Assembly: GCF_016313185.1 (NCBI RefSeq)
Contig: NZ_CP066218.1
Coordinates: 124,001 to 188,000, forward strand
Reading direction: 5' to 3'
DNA: 64,000 nucleotides
DNA from: Mycolicibacterium baixiangningiae
GTDB taxonomy: Bacteria; Actinomycetota; Actinomycetes; Mycobacteriales; Mycobacteriaceae
The notes under the pieces were generated by a model. It was given only the letters and a program-made list of their open reading frames with translations. It was not told the DNA's origin and made no database searches. Positions within the stretch are counted from its first letter, which is position 1, and every line of letters starts with the position of its first letter. The position numbers and the translations under genes were made by a program. Shown here piece by piece: positions 17,527 through 27,618 of this stretch.

Positions 17527-18290
17527 GCCAGCATCACCTCCACGCCCCGCCCGACCAGGCGGTCGCGGAACGTCGCGTCGATCTCGCTGTCGGTGATCAG
17601 GGTGTCGACGCAGTCGATCGGTGCGAAGCTGACGAACTCCTCGCGGCCGGCCTTCGACGAATCGGCGGCCGCGACGACGTAGTTGGCCGCCCGGACCATC
17701 GCCCGCTTCACGGCGGCTTCCTCACCGTCCGGGGTGGACAGGCCGTGCCGGAGGCTGATGCCGTTGGTGCCCATGAACGCCACGTCCACCCGCAGGTCGT
17801 CGAGGGCGGACAGCGCCTGTTCGCCGACGGCGGCCTGGGTCAATCCGCGCACCCGGCCGCCGAGCAGTTGCAGGCGCACCGAGGGCACACCGGCCAGGCG
17901 GGCGGCGATGGGAACGGAGTTCGTCACCACCACGAGGTCGCGGTCGGTGGGCAGTTGCGCGGCGATCCGCGCGGTGGTGGTGCCGGCGTCGATGAGCACG
18001 CTGGCACCGCTCGCGGGAAAATAGTCGACCGCCGCGGCGGCGATCGCATCCTTGTGGTCGGCCCGGGTGGCGTCGCGTTCGCTGAACCCCGCCTCGACGG
18101 CGTGCAGCGCTCGGGCGGGGACGGCGCCGCCGTGTACGCGGCGCAACACGCCTGCGCGGTCGAGGGTCGCCAGGTCGCGCCGGACGGTCTCCGTCGTGAC
18201 GTCGTAGGTCTCGGCGAGTTCGGCCACCGAGGCGCGCCCCTTCTGCATCACCAGCGAGGCGATGGCCTGCTGCCGTTCTTCGGCGTACAT
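17523..18290 (-). CDS. fruR: DeoR-family fructose operon repressor
   Basis: 255 residues. The N-terminal DeoR helix-turn-helix (ERQQAIASLVMQKGRASVAE...TVRRDLATLDRAG) is followed by a sugar-phosphate sensor domain (VLIDAGTTTARIAAQL, ADSSKAGREEF). It probably represses the operon and responds to a fructose phosphate, as FruR of actinobacteria does. It is the first gene of the minus-strand fru operon and divergent from ptsI. The shared 123-nt gap holds a four-half-site operator. Confidence 0.92.
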   Translation of the reverse strand: MYAEERQQAIASLVMQKGRASVAELAETYDVTTETVRRDLATLDRAGVLRRVHGGAVPARALHAVEAGFSERDATRADHKDAIAAAAVDYFPASGASVLIDAGTTTARIAAQLPTDRDLVVVTNSVPIAARLAGVPSVRLQLLGGRVRGLTQAAVGEQALSALDDLRVDVAFMGTNGISLRHGLSTPDGEEAAVKRAMVRAANYVVAAADSSKAGREEFVSFAPIDCVDTLITDSEIDATFRDRLVGRGVEVMLA

Positions 18291-18296
18291 AGGGCT

Positions 18297-18365
18297 CCGA
18301 CTTTATGGGTTTGAGAACCGACTTTGTGGGTTTGAGAACCGCGATCTTTGGTTCTGTTTGGTTCT
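18297..18365. promoter_or_regulatory. FruR operator array between fruR and ptsI
   Basis: A 21-bp unit, CCGACTTTATGGGTTTGAGAA, is tandemly repeated at 18297-18317 and 18318-18338 with one mismatch. It places AGAACC half-sites at 18314-18319 and 18335-18340, exactly two helical turns apart. The inverse half-site GGTTCT follows at 18350-18355 and 18360-18365. The position between a DeoR regulator and ptsI makes this the likely operator for both directions. Confidence 0.7.
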
Positions 18366-18398
18366 ACGCCCGTTTGTGTTGTGTTGTCAATGGTTTTA

Positions 18399-18414
18399 TG
18401 TAATCTGTATCACA
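18399..18414. promoter_or_regulatory. CRP/GlxR-like site overlapping the ptsI start
   Basis: TGTAATCTGTATCACA differs at one position from the mycobacterial CRP consensus TGTGA-N6-TCACA. It spans a -10-like TAATCT (18401-18406) and ends on the A of the ptsI ATG. In this position binding would most likely repress ptsI, giving cAMP control on top of FruR (inference). Confidence 0.5.
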
Positions 18415-20093
18415 TGAGCACACGACCCCAAGCCCACCCCTCCGGCACGGTGCTGCACGGGGTGCCCGTCGTCGCCGGCGTCCGGTACGGCCCGGTGGTC
18501 CGGCCCGGCCCGGCGCCGACGGACGACGACCCGGCGGCCACACCGGCCGATCCGGCAGCCGAGTCGGACCGGTTCAGGGCGGCGGTCACCGCCGTCACCG
18601 ACCGCCTGCGCGACCGTGCCGCCCGCACTACGGGCGCCGCCGGGGAGGTGCTGTCCGCGACCGCCACCCTCGCCCAGGACCGTGCCTGGCTCGGGGCGGC
18701 CGAGAAGCTCATCGCGGGCGGGATGCCCGCCGAGCGCGCGGTGCGCGAGGCCGTCGCACAGTTCGCCGACCTCTTCACGACAATGGGCGGTCTGATGGCC
18801 GAGCGGGTCACCGACCTGCACGACATCCGCGATCGCGTGATCGCCGTACTCCGCGGGCTGCCCGAACCCGGCCTCCCACTCCCGGACGTCCCGTCGATCC
18901 TGTGCGCGAAGGATCTCGCGCCCGCCGACACCGCCGGTCTCGACCCGGCGCTCGTCGTCGGCCTCGCGACGTCGGCGGGCGGGCCGACCAGTCACACCGC
19001 GATCATCGCCCGCCAGTTGGGCATCCCGTGTGTGGTCGCCGTCGGCGATCTCGATGAGGTTCCCGCGGGCGCGATGGTGCTGATCGACGGCACCGCCGGG
19101 ACCGTGGCCGTCGCGCCCGAACCGGCTGCCGCGGCGGATGCCGTCGCCGCCGCGCGGCAGGCGGCGGAACAGACGGCGCACTGGAGCGGACCGGGCGTCA
19201 CGGCCGACGGGCATCCGGTGGCGATCCTGGCCAACATCGCGGACGGCACGGCGGCGCGCGCGGCACGGCAGACGCCTGCCGAAGGCGTGGGCCTGTTCCG
19301 CACCGAACTGTGCTTCCTCGACCGCGACGACGAACCGTCGGTGGCCGAACAGGCGCAGATCTACCGCGAGGTGCTCGAGGCCTTCCCCGCGCACAAGGTG
19401 GTGATCCGCACCCTCGATGCCGGATCCGACAAGCCGCTCGGTTTCGCCCGCCAGCCCGAGGAACCCAACCCGGCGCTCGGCGTGCGCGGGATCCGCATGG
19501 CCCGAGGCAATCCCGGCCTGCTCGACCGGCAGCTGGCGGGTATCGCCGCCGCCGCCGACGCCACCGGAAACCAGCCGTGGGTGATGGCGCCGATGATCGC
19601 CACCGCCGACGAGGCACGGGAGTTCGCCGCCGCCGTACGCGCCCACGGGCTGACCCCCGGTGTGATGATCGAGGTGCCCGCCGCCGCGCTGTTGGCCGAC
19701 CGGATCCTCGAGCACGTCGAATTCCTGTCCATCGGCACCAACGATCTCGCCCAGTACACGATGGCCGCCGATCGGATGTCCGCCGATCTCGCCGCCCTCA
19801 CCGACCCGTGGCAGCCTGCGGTGCTGGCGTTGGTCGCGATGGTGGCCCGAGCGGGCGCGGCGGCCGGTAAACCGGTCGGTGTGTGCGGTGAGGCCGCGGC
19901 CGATCCGCTGCTCGCCTGCGTGCTGGTCGGGCTGGGCATCACGTCGTTGTCAGCTGCGGCGGCAGCCGTCACAGGCGTCGGCGCGAAGCTCGCTCAGGTC
20001 ACGCTCACCCAGTGCCGGGACGCCGCGGCCGCAGTGCTGGCGAGTGCCGGTCCGGCGGAGGCGCGCACCGCCGCCGCGGCCGTCCTCTCCTAG
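18414..20093 (+). CDS. ptsI: PTS enzyme I (phosphoenolpyruvate-protein phosphotransferase)
   Basis: 559 residues. The N-terminal phosphohistidine domain has His194 in SAGGPTSHTAIIARQLGIP. The C-terminal PEP-binding barrel has GVGLFRTELCFLDRD, LDAGSDKPL and catalytic Cys491 in VGVCGEAAADP. It starts the fructose phosphorelay (PEP to EI to HPr to FruA). The ATG at 18414 (MSTRPQAHPSG) is chosen over an in-frame ATG at 18348, which would place the operator array in coding sequence. Confidence 0.95.
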   Translation: MSTRPQAHPSGTVLHGVPVVAGVRYGPVVRPGPAPTDDDPAATPADPAAESDRFRAAVTAVTDRLRDRAARTTGAAGEVLSATATLAQDRAWLGAAEKLIAGGMPAERAVREAVAQFADLFTTMGGLMAERVTDLHDIRDRVIAVLRGLPEPGLPLPDVPSILCAKDLAPADTAGLDPALVVGLATSAGGPTSHTAIIARQLGIPCVVAVGDLDEVPAGAMVLIDGTAGTVAVAPEPAAAADAVAAARQAAEQTAHWSGPGVTADGHPVAILANIADGTAARAARQTPAEGVGLFRTELCFLDRDDEPSVAEQAQIYREVLEAFPAHKVVIRTLDAGSDKPLGFARQPEEPNPALGVRGIRMARGNPGLLDRQLAGIAAAADATGNQPWVMAPMIATADEAREFAAAVRAHGLTPGVMIEVPAAALLADRILEHVEFLSIGTNDLAQYTMAADRMSADLAALTDPWQPAVLALVAMVARAGAAAGKPVGVCGEAAADPLLACVLVGLGITSLSAAAAAVTGVGAKLAQVTLTQCRDAAAAVLASAGPAEARTAAAAVLS

Positions 20094-20119
20094 TCCGCAG
20101 GTGGTGATCCGCATCCGAC

Positions 20120-20359
20120 TTAGACGGTCCAGCCCGTTCGCTGAGGCCAGGACTCCACGTCCTCGCCGTTGTGCCGCAACGTCACGTACTGGTAGCCCCG
20201 GTCGGCGGCCTGGGCGACCGTGTCGGCGTATACCCGGCGGGTCTCGTCTTCGGGTCCTTCGGCGATCGACGTCTCCTCCGCACCGTTGGCGGGGTCACCA
20301 CGGTCGTACAGTTTCGCCGTGACGACCTGCCATGTCGCGGATTCACTCACCTCGGGCAT
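20120..20359 (-). CDS. Small conserved-looking hypothetical protein (79 aa)
   Basis: 79 residues, MPEVSESATWQVVTAKLYDR onward, soluble and acidic, ending in WPQRTGWTV. I do not recognise a named family. AAGGAGG five bases before the ATG at 20359 is a near-perfect ribosome binding site and supports real translation. It is convergent with ptsI (26 nt between stops) and divergent from the pirin remnant. Confidence 0.7.
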   Translation of the reverse strand: MPEVSESATWQVVTAKLYDRGDPANGAEETSIAEGPEDETRRVYADTVAQAADRGYQYVTLRHNGEDVESWPQRTGWTV

Positions 20360-20429
20360 CAATGCCTCCTTTCCCTCCGGTCCGGGTACCCGCGGGAATC
20401 ATTCGGACCGCGGTCCGGTTACTGCCGGC

Positions 20430-20686
20430 ATGCCTGCCGTCACCGCCGACACCCTGACCCTGCCCCGCATGACGGCGCCCGCGCCGTCGGACACCGTCCG
20501 TCCCGTGCGTTCCATCACCACTGGCCCCCGCGGCTACGAAGGCGAGGGCGCGAGCCGGTTTTCCACTACGGACCCTTCGTGATGAACTCCAAGTCCGAGC
20601 TCATTCAGGCCGTCGAGGACTATCAGGCCGGAAAGTTCGGCGCCATCCCTCCCGGCGCTCTGATGCCGCATACCAGCGGCCGCTGA
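20430..20686 (+). pseudogene. Pirin family protein, large internal deletion
   Basis: The start matches the N-terminus of mycobacterial pirins: MPAVTADTLTLPRM, then SITTGPRGYEGEG. At about 20548-20552 it jumps to another frame that reads the pirin C-terminus: EPVFHYGPFVMNSKSELIQA followed by VEDYQAGKFGAIP. The whole metal-binding cupin core, about 200 residues or more, is absent. The out-of-frame fusion stops at 20582, and the C-terminal frame runs to the stop at 20686. A dead gene produced by one internal deletion. Confidence 0.8.
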
Positions 20687-20690
20687 GCCA

Positions 20691-22850
20691 TCACGGGACG
20701 GGCAGGACCTGTTCGGCGCGCGGGTACAGCAGTTCCAGCTCACCGAGGTTGGCCGCGACGGCGACCAGCGGTAGCGCCGCGGAGACGGCGAGGTCGTCGT
20801 CACCGGCCTCGGCGCGCAGCGCCAGCGCGAAGTCGTCGCTGATCGGCGGAGCGGGCGTATCCGTGGGGTCCTGCGCCGGTCCGAGCAGCCGGCGGCAGAC
20901 CAGATCCGCATGCGCTTCGAGCACCCGGCGGGTCTGCGGGTACACATCCAGCGGCGGCGGCACGACGTCGGCGATCAGTTCGGCCGCGGCGCGTAACCGG
21001 ACTGCGCGGTTGGCCGCACGCACCACAGGGGCCCGCACGTCGGTCTGCCCGCCGTTCTCCGAAAGGTACTGGCGCACAGCATCATCGAGGGTCCTGGATG
21101 CCTGAAGAGCGGAATGGCTGAGAGCGGTCACCCGGTCGGCGGCCTCCTCCGACGAACCGCGGGTGACCCGCAGTACCGCCGCCTGCAGGAACGCCGCACC
21201 TACGGCGCAGGCCTCGTGCACCGCGGCCGACACCGTCGCCGACGCGCCGCGCGGCCACAGCAGCAGCGACACCGTCGCGCCGACCAACGCCCCGAGCACG
21301 ACGTCTTCGACCCGGATCAACCCCACCGCCCAGCCCGTCGGCTGGATGACGTTGAAGATGATCAGCACCATCATCGTGAACGCCGCCTGACCGGCGATGA
21401 ACGAGGCGATCTCGGGGACGTACGCCGAGCCGAACGCCACCACCGGCAGCAGCACCCACATCACCGCCGGTTGCACGCCGACGACCTCGATGAGCGCCAC
21501 CCCGAGCAGGAAGCCGATCGAGGTGCCCGCCACCGCGCGCACGACCCGGGTTCCGGTGGTCAACGCGCTGCTGCGCAGCACCGACATCGCGCCCAGCACC
21601 ACCCAGAAGCCGTGTTCGATCGGGAAGACGTGGGTGACGGTCACCGCGAGGGCGAGGCCGAGGCCGGTGCGCACGCTGTTGCGCAGCACGACCGCGCGGG
21701 TGGCGACGAAACCCTTGGTGATCGCCGCGACGGCGGTGGTCTCGGGCATTATCCAGTCCGCCGCCCCCGTTTGGGGAAGCCGTCGTCCGAGCACCCGGGC
21801 CCACACCGGCCGCGCATCGGCGAGGGCGGCATTGCGGATGATCCGCCCGGTCACCCCGACCGTCGCCGAGAAGGTGCGGCGCCCCAGCAGGGTGCGGGCG
21901 ACCGCGACCGCGGTGTCGTCGTCGGGCACCACGAGGATCTGCTCGATGTCCTCGCGGTAGCGGCCGTGCGCCACCTCCCGAAGCTCGCTCAGCCCGGCGT
22001 CCAGCCCGGCGTTGCGGGCGGCCCGCGCTTGGCGGTCCGGCATCCGCAGCACGGCCGCGGCATCGCGCAGCACCCGCACGATCGGCGGTTTCATGTCACC
22101 GAGCAGCGCGCCGGTGTCGTCGGTGACGCGGTCGGAAAGCCAGCCGAGGTCGTCGACCACCCGGACCAGCGCCCGGCTCCCCGCCGTCAGCGCCACGGGC
22201 CGGAAGTCGGTGTTGACGAAATTCTCCCAGAGCGCGTTCATCGCCCGGTTGACGTCTCTGGTCGACGCCTCGCCCTCGAGACAGTCTGCGAGGGAACGGC
22301 ATACCTTCGCGGCGTGGCGGCGCAGGTCGTCGTGGTGGCGGGGTGGGAACAGGAAGAGCGCGGCGGGCACGCACACCACCAGTGCGATGAGCCATCCGGT
22401 GAGTCGCTCGTCGATCGGGCCCGGTGCGGTGCAGGCCGGCAACACGAACGTCAGCAGCGTGGCCCGCTGGCCGGCGGCCACGACCTCGCTGAGCACCCCG
22501 GAGAACATCACCGCCACACCGAGCACGAACATCAGCGCCACCGCGATCCAGGGGTGCGGCGCGGTCAGGGTGCCGAGGGTGATCAGCACCGCGCCGTTGA
22601 ACCCCAGACCGGCGTAGGCGAGCGCGCGCGCCGGCCGGTTACCGGGGAAGTCTGCGAGGATCAGCAGCGCCACCGAACCGAAGATCGTGAACATCGGCGC
22701 CTGCGAGCCGCCGGCGAGAGCAAAACTCGCCGCCGCGGCGACCGGCAGCACGATGGCAGCGCGCGCGGCGCGGCGCAGTGCGTCCCGTTCGGGGTCGCGG
22801 CGCTGGATCCGGTCGGCCGCCCGGCGCCACAGGACAGCCGGGGTCAGCAT
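20691..22850 (-). CDS. FUSC-family membrane transporter (aromatic acid exporter-like)
   Basis: 719 residues with two hydrophobic blocks, about residues 25-180 and 390-530, each with roughly six membrane segments, separated by a cytosolic region and followed by a C-terminal soluble region. This duplicated layout is typical of the FUSC (fusaric acid resistance / AaeB-like) family, which exports aromatic or fatty acids. The substrate cannot be read from the sequence. It lies 30 nt downstream of a TetR gene on the same strand, suggesting local regulation. Confidence 0.8.
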   Translation of the reverse strand: MLTPAVLWRRAADRIQRRDPERDALRRAARAAIVLPVAAAASFALAGGSQAPMFTIFGSVALLILADFPGNRPARALAYAGLGFNGAVLITLGTLTAPHPWIAVALMFVLGVAVMFSGVLSEVVAAGQRATLLTFVLPACTAPGPIDERLTGWLIALVVCVPAALFLFPPRHHDDLRRHAAKVCRSLADCLEGEASTRDVNRAMNALWENFVNTDFRPVALTAGSRALVRVVDDLGWLSDRVTDDTGALLGDMKPPIVRVLRDAAAVLRMPDRQARAARNAGLDAGLSELREVAHGRYREDIEQILVVPDDDTAVAVARTLLGRRTFSATVGVTGRIIRNAALADARPVWARVLGRRLPQTGAADWIMPETTAVAAITKGFVATRAVVLRNSVRTGLGLALAVTVTHVFPIEHGFWVVLGAMSVLRSSALTTGTRVVRAVAGTSIGFLLGVALIEVVGVQPAVMWVLLPVVAFGSAYVPEIASFIAGQAAFTMMVLIIFNVIQPTGWAVGLIRVEDVVLGALVGATVSLLLWPRGASATVSAAVHEACAVGAAFLQAAVLRVTRGSSEEAADRVTALSHSALQASRTLDDAVRQYLSENGGQTDVRAPVVRAANRAVRLRAAAELIADVVPPPLDVYPQTRRVLEAHADLVCRRLLGPAQDPTDTPAPPISDDFALALRAEAGDDDLAVSAALPLVAVAANLGELELLYPRAEQVLPVP

Positions 22851-22880
22851 GATCGCCGATGGTAGACCGGCGGGTGACGG

Positions 22881-23447
22881 TCAGTGGCTGTCGGACAGCG
22901 TGCTGAAGCGACCGGAGTCCAGCGCATGCAGGATTTCGGCGGCGATCCAGCTCAGCCCGACCGGATCCGCGGGGATGGTGGCCTGCTCGTACCCGACGAG
23001 GAGGTAGATGCACCAGGCCGCGAAGACCTCCGCCTGCCGTGCGTCACCCAGGACCTCCAGCGACGATTCGCGCGCTATGTCATAACGCTGGCGGTCGACC
23101 GCCGCCTGAACGGCGTAGACGTCCGGGTCGATCGAACTCCACACCCGGATCGCCGCCTCGGCGCCGTGCGGGAGGGCGAGCGCCTCCTGGATGAGGATCT
23201 CGACGCGGCGGTGGGGGTTGTCCTCCGCGCGGACCGCCTCCACGATCTGCGTCACGGCCTGCTGACGCCAGTAGTCGACGAGCTCCCTGGTGTAGGTCGA
23301 CCAGTTCGCGAAGTAGTGGTAGAACGACCCGGTCGTGACCCCGAGACGGTGGCACACCTCGGCCAGCTTGAGCCCGCCGTAGCCCTGGTCGGCGAGTACG
23401 GCCAGGCCCGTTTCGAAGTACGCCTCGCGCGTCACCACGGCCCCCAT
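22881..23447 (-). CDS. TetR-family regulator, upstream of the FUSC exporter
   Basis: 188 residues with an N-terminal TetR helix-turn-helix (KLAEVCHRLGVTTGSFYHYFANW, residues about 26-48) and a ligand domain with YLLVGYEQATIP near the C-terminus. It precedes the exporter by 30 nt on the same strand and so probably controls it. The ATG at 23447 has no strong ribosome binding site; GTG codons shortly downstream are alternatives. Confidence 0.85.
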   Translation of the reverse strand: MGAVVTREAYFETGLAVLADQGYGGLKLAEVCHRLGVTTGSFYHYFANWSTYTRELVDYWRQQAVTQIVEAVRAEDNPHRRVEILIQEALALPHGAEAAIRVWSSIDPDVYAVQAAVDRQRYDIARESSLEVLGDARQAEVFAAWCIYLLVGYEQATIPADPVGLSWIAAEILHALDSGRFSTLSDSH

Positions 23448-23577
23448 GGGACGACACGATAGTTCCTGATTCTGTTTTTGGGCGCCATGCCCCTGTTTGG
23501 CTCGCCGCCCCGATTTGCTGGAAATGAATTCGCGGGCTCGCGGCGCGAACCACGTGCGGGGGCCCAACGTTAGTTAT

Positions 23578-23596
23578 GGCACAATTTGACTGTGCC
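23578..23596. promoter_or_regulatory. Palindrome overlapping the start of the plus-strand TetR gene
   Basis: GGCACA-N7-TGTGCC is a perfect 6-bp inverted repeat whose right arm contains the proposed GTG start codon at 23592. It has the size and position of a TetR autoregulatory operator (inference). Confidence 0.45.
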
Positions 23597-24227
23597 GCAT
23601 ACTGCCAGCCGAGGGCCGGGACGTCCCCCCGCAGCGAAGGCCGCAGAGACACGCGAGCGCATTCTGCGTGCTGCGAGAGAAGTCTTCAGCGAACTCGGTT
23701 ACGACGCTGCGACTTTCCAGGCGATCGCCATTCGGGCGGATCTGACGCGTCCGGCGATCAATCACTACTTCGCGAGTAAGCGTGTGCTGTACCGCGAGGT
23801 CGTCGAGCAGACGAATGCGTGGGTTGTTAGCGCGGGCATGGAGCGGGCTCACGGTGAGACCACTCTTTTGGGACGGTTGTCCGCGTTTTTCTCCGCCGCC
23901 ATGCACGCCGAATCCGAAGACCGTTCGGCCGCCGCGTTTCTCGTCACCTCGGTCCTGGAATCGCAACGGCATCCCGACCTGCGCAGCGACGAACACGACG
24001 CGTTGCGCATGTCGCGGTCATTCGTGTCGTGGGCGGTCAACGAGGCCATCGAGAACGGGGAACTCCGGACCGACACCGACATTGCGTCGATCGTCGAGAT
24101 GCTGGTCGCGGTCATGTGGGGGATGGGCTTCTACGCCGGGTATGTCGGCGGTCAGCAGGAGTTGGCCGTCATCGTCGAGAAGTTCGAGTTGCTGATGGCC
24201 AACAAACTCTGGCAGCTGGCCGACTGA
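23592..24227 (+). CDS. TetR-family regulator (Rv0144-like position)
   Basis: 211 residues beginning MPHTASRGPGRPPAAKAAET, with a canonical TetR helix-turn-helix (TFQAIAIRADLTRPAINHYFASKRVLYREV). A TTG six bases upstream is an alternative start. It is divergent from the previous TetR gene and 113 nt upstream of the methyltransferase pair, the same relation as Rv0144 to Rv0145/Rv0146 in M. tuberculosis. A second palindrome lies in the gap downstream, so control of the methyltransferases is plausible. Confidence 0.88.
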   Translation: MPHTASRGPGRPPAAKAAETRERILRAAREVFSELGYDAATFQAIAIRADLTRPAINHYFASKRVLYREVVEQTNAWVVSAGMERAHGETTLLGRLSAFFSAAMHAESEDRSAAAFLVTSVLESQRHPDLRSDEHDALRMSRSFVSWAVNEAIENGELRTDTDIASIVEMLVAVMWGMGFYAGYVGGQQELAVIVEKFELLMANKLWQLAD

Positions 24228-24252
24228 GCCGGGTGAGATCGGACACAACCAG

Positions 24253-24270
24253 ATAGCTTGGCTAAGCTAT
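24253..24270. promoter_or_regulatory. Palindrome upstream of the methyltransferase pair
   Basis: ATAGCTT-GGCT-AAGCTAT is an 18-bp inverted repeat with perfect 7-bp arms in an AT-rich pocket, 70 nt upstream of the first methyltransferase and just after a TetR gene. It is a candidate operator for that or another TetR protein; its arms differ from the site at 23578-23596. Confidence 0.45.
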
Positions 24271-24304
24271 TTCGATAGCATTGGGTTCAGCAAACGTTTG
24301 TTGA

Positions 24305-26073
<1,769 letters not shown>

Positions 26074-26145
26074 CGCCGCGGAGCCCTTCTAGGCGGGCCA
26101 ACCGGTTGATTAGTATCGGGTCATTCCGGTCAGGAAGGACCAGCC

Positions 26146-27546
26146 ATGACCACCGATTCCGCCGCGGCACCCAGCCTCACGACTGACATCCCCGCGACCG
26201 TTGCCCGGCTGCGCCGGACCTTCGCGACGGGCCGCACCCGCTCGCTGGAGTGGCGCCAACGCCAGTTGCGCGCGCTGGAACGGTTGATGGTGGACAACGA
26301 AACGGCCATCGCCGCCGCGCTCGAGCAGGACCTCGGCCGCAAACCCTTCGAGGCGTGGTTGGCCGATATCGCCACCGTCGCCGGTGAGGCCAGAGACGCC
26401 GCGAAGAACGTGCGCAAGTGGACGCGGCGGCGCTACCGGATGCTCGAGTTGTCGCAGCTGCCCGGGCTCGGGTGGGTCGAGTACGAACCGTTCGGCACGG
26501 TGCTGGTCATCGGCGCGTGGAACTTCCCCTTCGCCCTCACGCTGGGGCCCGCCGTCGGCGCCATCGCCGCGGGCAACACCATGGTGCTCAAACCGTCGGA
26601 GGTCGCACCGGCCTCCTCAGCGCTGATGGCCGAACTGGTGCCGAAGTACCTGGACGCCGAGGCGATCGCGGTGATCGAGGGGGACGGATCGGTCAGCCAG
26701 GAACTCATCGCTCAGGGCTTCGACTACGTGCTGTACACCGGCGGGACGGAGATCGGGCGCAAGGTCTACGAGGGGGCCGCACCGCATCTGACGCCTGTGA
26801 CGCTGGAGCTCGGCGGCAAGAGCCCGGTGATCGTCACCGCCGACGCGGACATCGACGTCGCCGCCAAGCGCATCGCGTGGACCAAACTCCTCAATTCAGG
26901 GCAGGTCTGCATCGCACCCGACTACGTGCTGGCCGACGTGACGATCCGCGACCAGCTGGTCGACAAGATCAAGGACGCCGTCACCACGTTCGAGTCGGAG
27001 AACCCCGACGGCAGGCGCATCGTCAACGAGCGGCACTTCGGGCGCCTCACCACCGCGCTGGCCGCCACCAAGGGCGACGTCGTGATCGGCGGCGGCTCCG
27101 ACCCGTCGAAGATCAGCATCCAGCCCACTGTCGTCGTCGACCCGGATCCCGCAGAACCGCTGATGACCGACGAGATATTCGGGCCGATCCTGCCGATCGT
27201 CACCGTCCAATCCCTCGACGAGGCAATCACTTTCGTCAACGCGCGCCCAAAGCCGCTGGCGGCGTACCTGTTCACCAAGTCCAAGAGCGTCCGGGAGCGG
27301 GTGGTCAAGGACGTATCCGCCGGCGGCATGGTGGTCAACCACCTGCTGTTCCACTTCGCCACCAGCAAGCTGCCGTTCGGCGGCGTCGGCCCGTCCGGGA
27401 TGGGGGCCTACCACGGCAGGTTCGGCTTCGAGACGTTCAGCCACAAGAAGGCCGTGATGACCAAACCGACCCGACCCGACGTCGGCGCCTTCATCTATCC
27501 CCCGTATACAGAAAAGGCTTGGAAGCTCGCTCGTCGCCTCTTTTAG
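26146..27546 (+). CDS. NAD(P)-dependent aldehyde dehydrogenase (Rv0147-like)
   Basis: 466-residue class 3-type aldehyde dehydrogenase. Catalytic Cys255 lies in LLNSGQVCIAPDY and general base Glu221 in LELGGKSPV. GAWNFPFALTLGP and EIFGPILPI are also present. Several hydrophobic/basic residues at the C-terminus recall the fatty-aldehyde branch of class 3. AGGAAGG precedes the ATG. It is the first gene of a run with an SDR and a quinone oxidoreductase, as Rv0147-Rv0149. The stop lies inside a palindromic element. Confidence 0.93.
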   Translation: MTTDSAAAPSLTTDIPATVARLRRTFATGRTRSLEWRQRQLRALERLMVDNETAIAAALEQDLGRKPFEAWLADIATVAGEARDAAKNVRKWTRRRYRMLELSQLPGLGWVEYEPFGTVLVIGAWNFPFALTLGPAVGAIAAGNTMVLKPSEVAPASSALMAELVPKYLDAEAIAVIEGDGSVSQELIAQGFDYVLYTGGTEIGRKVYEGAAPHLTPVTLELGGKSPVIVTADADIDVAAKRIAWTKLLNSGQVCIAPDYVLADVTIRDQLVDKIKDAVTTFESENPDGRRIVNERHFGRLTTALAATKGDVVIGGGSDPSKISIQPTVVVDPDPAEPLMTDEIFGPILPIVTVQSLDEAITFVNARPKPLAAYLFTKSKSVRERVVKDVSAGGMVVNHLLFHFATSKLPFGGVGPSGMGAYHGRFGFETFSHKKAVMTKPTRPDVGAFIYPPYTEKAWKLARRLF

Positions 27547-27603
27547 CGATTTCGGCGTGGTTGGTCGCGGTGGGCGCAACTGAGCACGCCGAAATCGCAA
27601 AAA
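27541..27603. repeat. Palindromic intergenic element overlapping the aldehyde dehydrogenase stop
   Basis: GCGATTTCGGCGTG (27546-27559) and CACGCCGAAATCGC (27585-27598) are perfect 14-bp inverted arms with a 25-nt loop. Flanking TTTT on the left and AAAAA on the right extend the pairing to about 19 of 20 bases. With T-runs in either direction it could act as a bidirectional terminator, or be a dispersed palindromic repeat. Confidence 0.65.
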
Positions 27604-27618
27604 CTTGAAAGGAAACCC

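Noticed and set aside
24253..24270. Insertion-sequence terminal repeat
   Set aside because: The palindrome is 18 bp, single copy in the window and has no transposase; an operator is the simpler reading.
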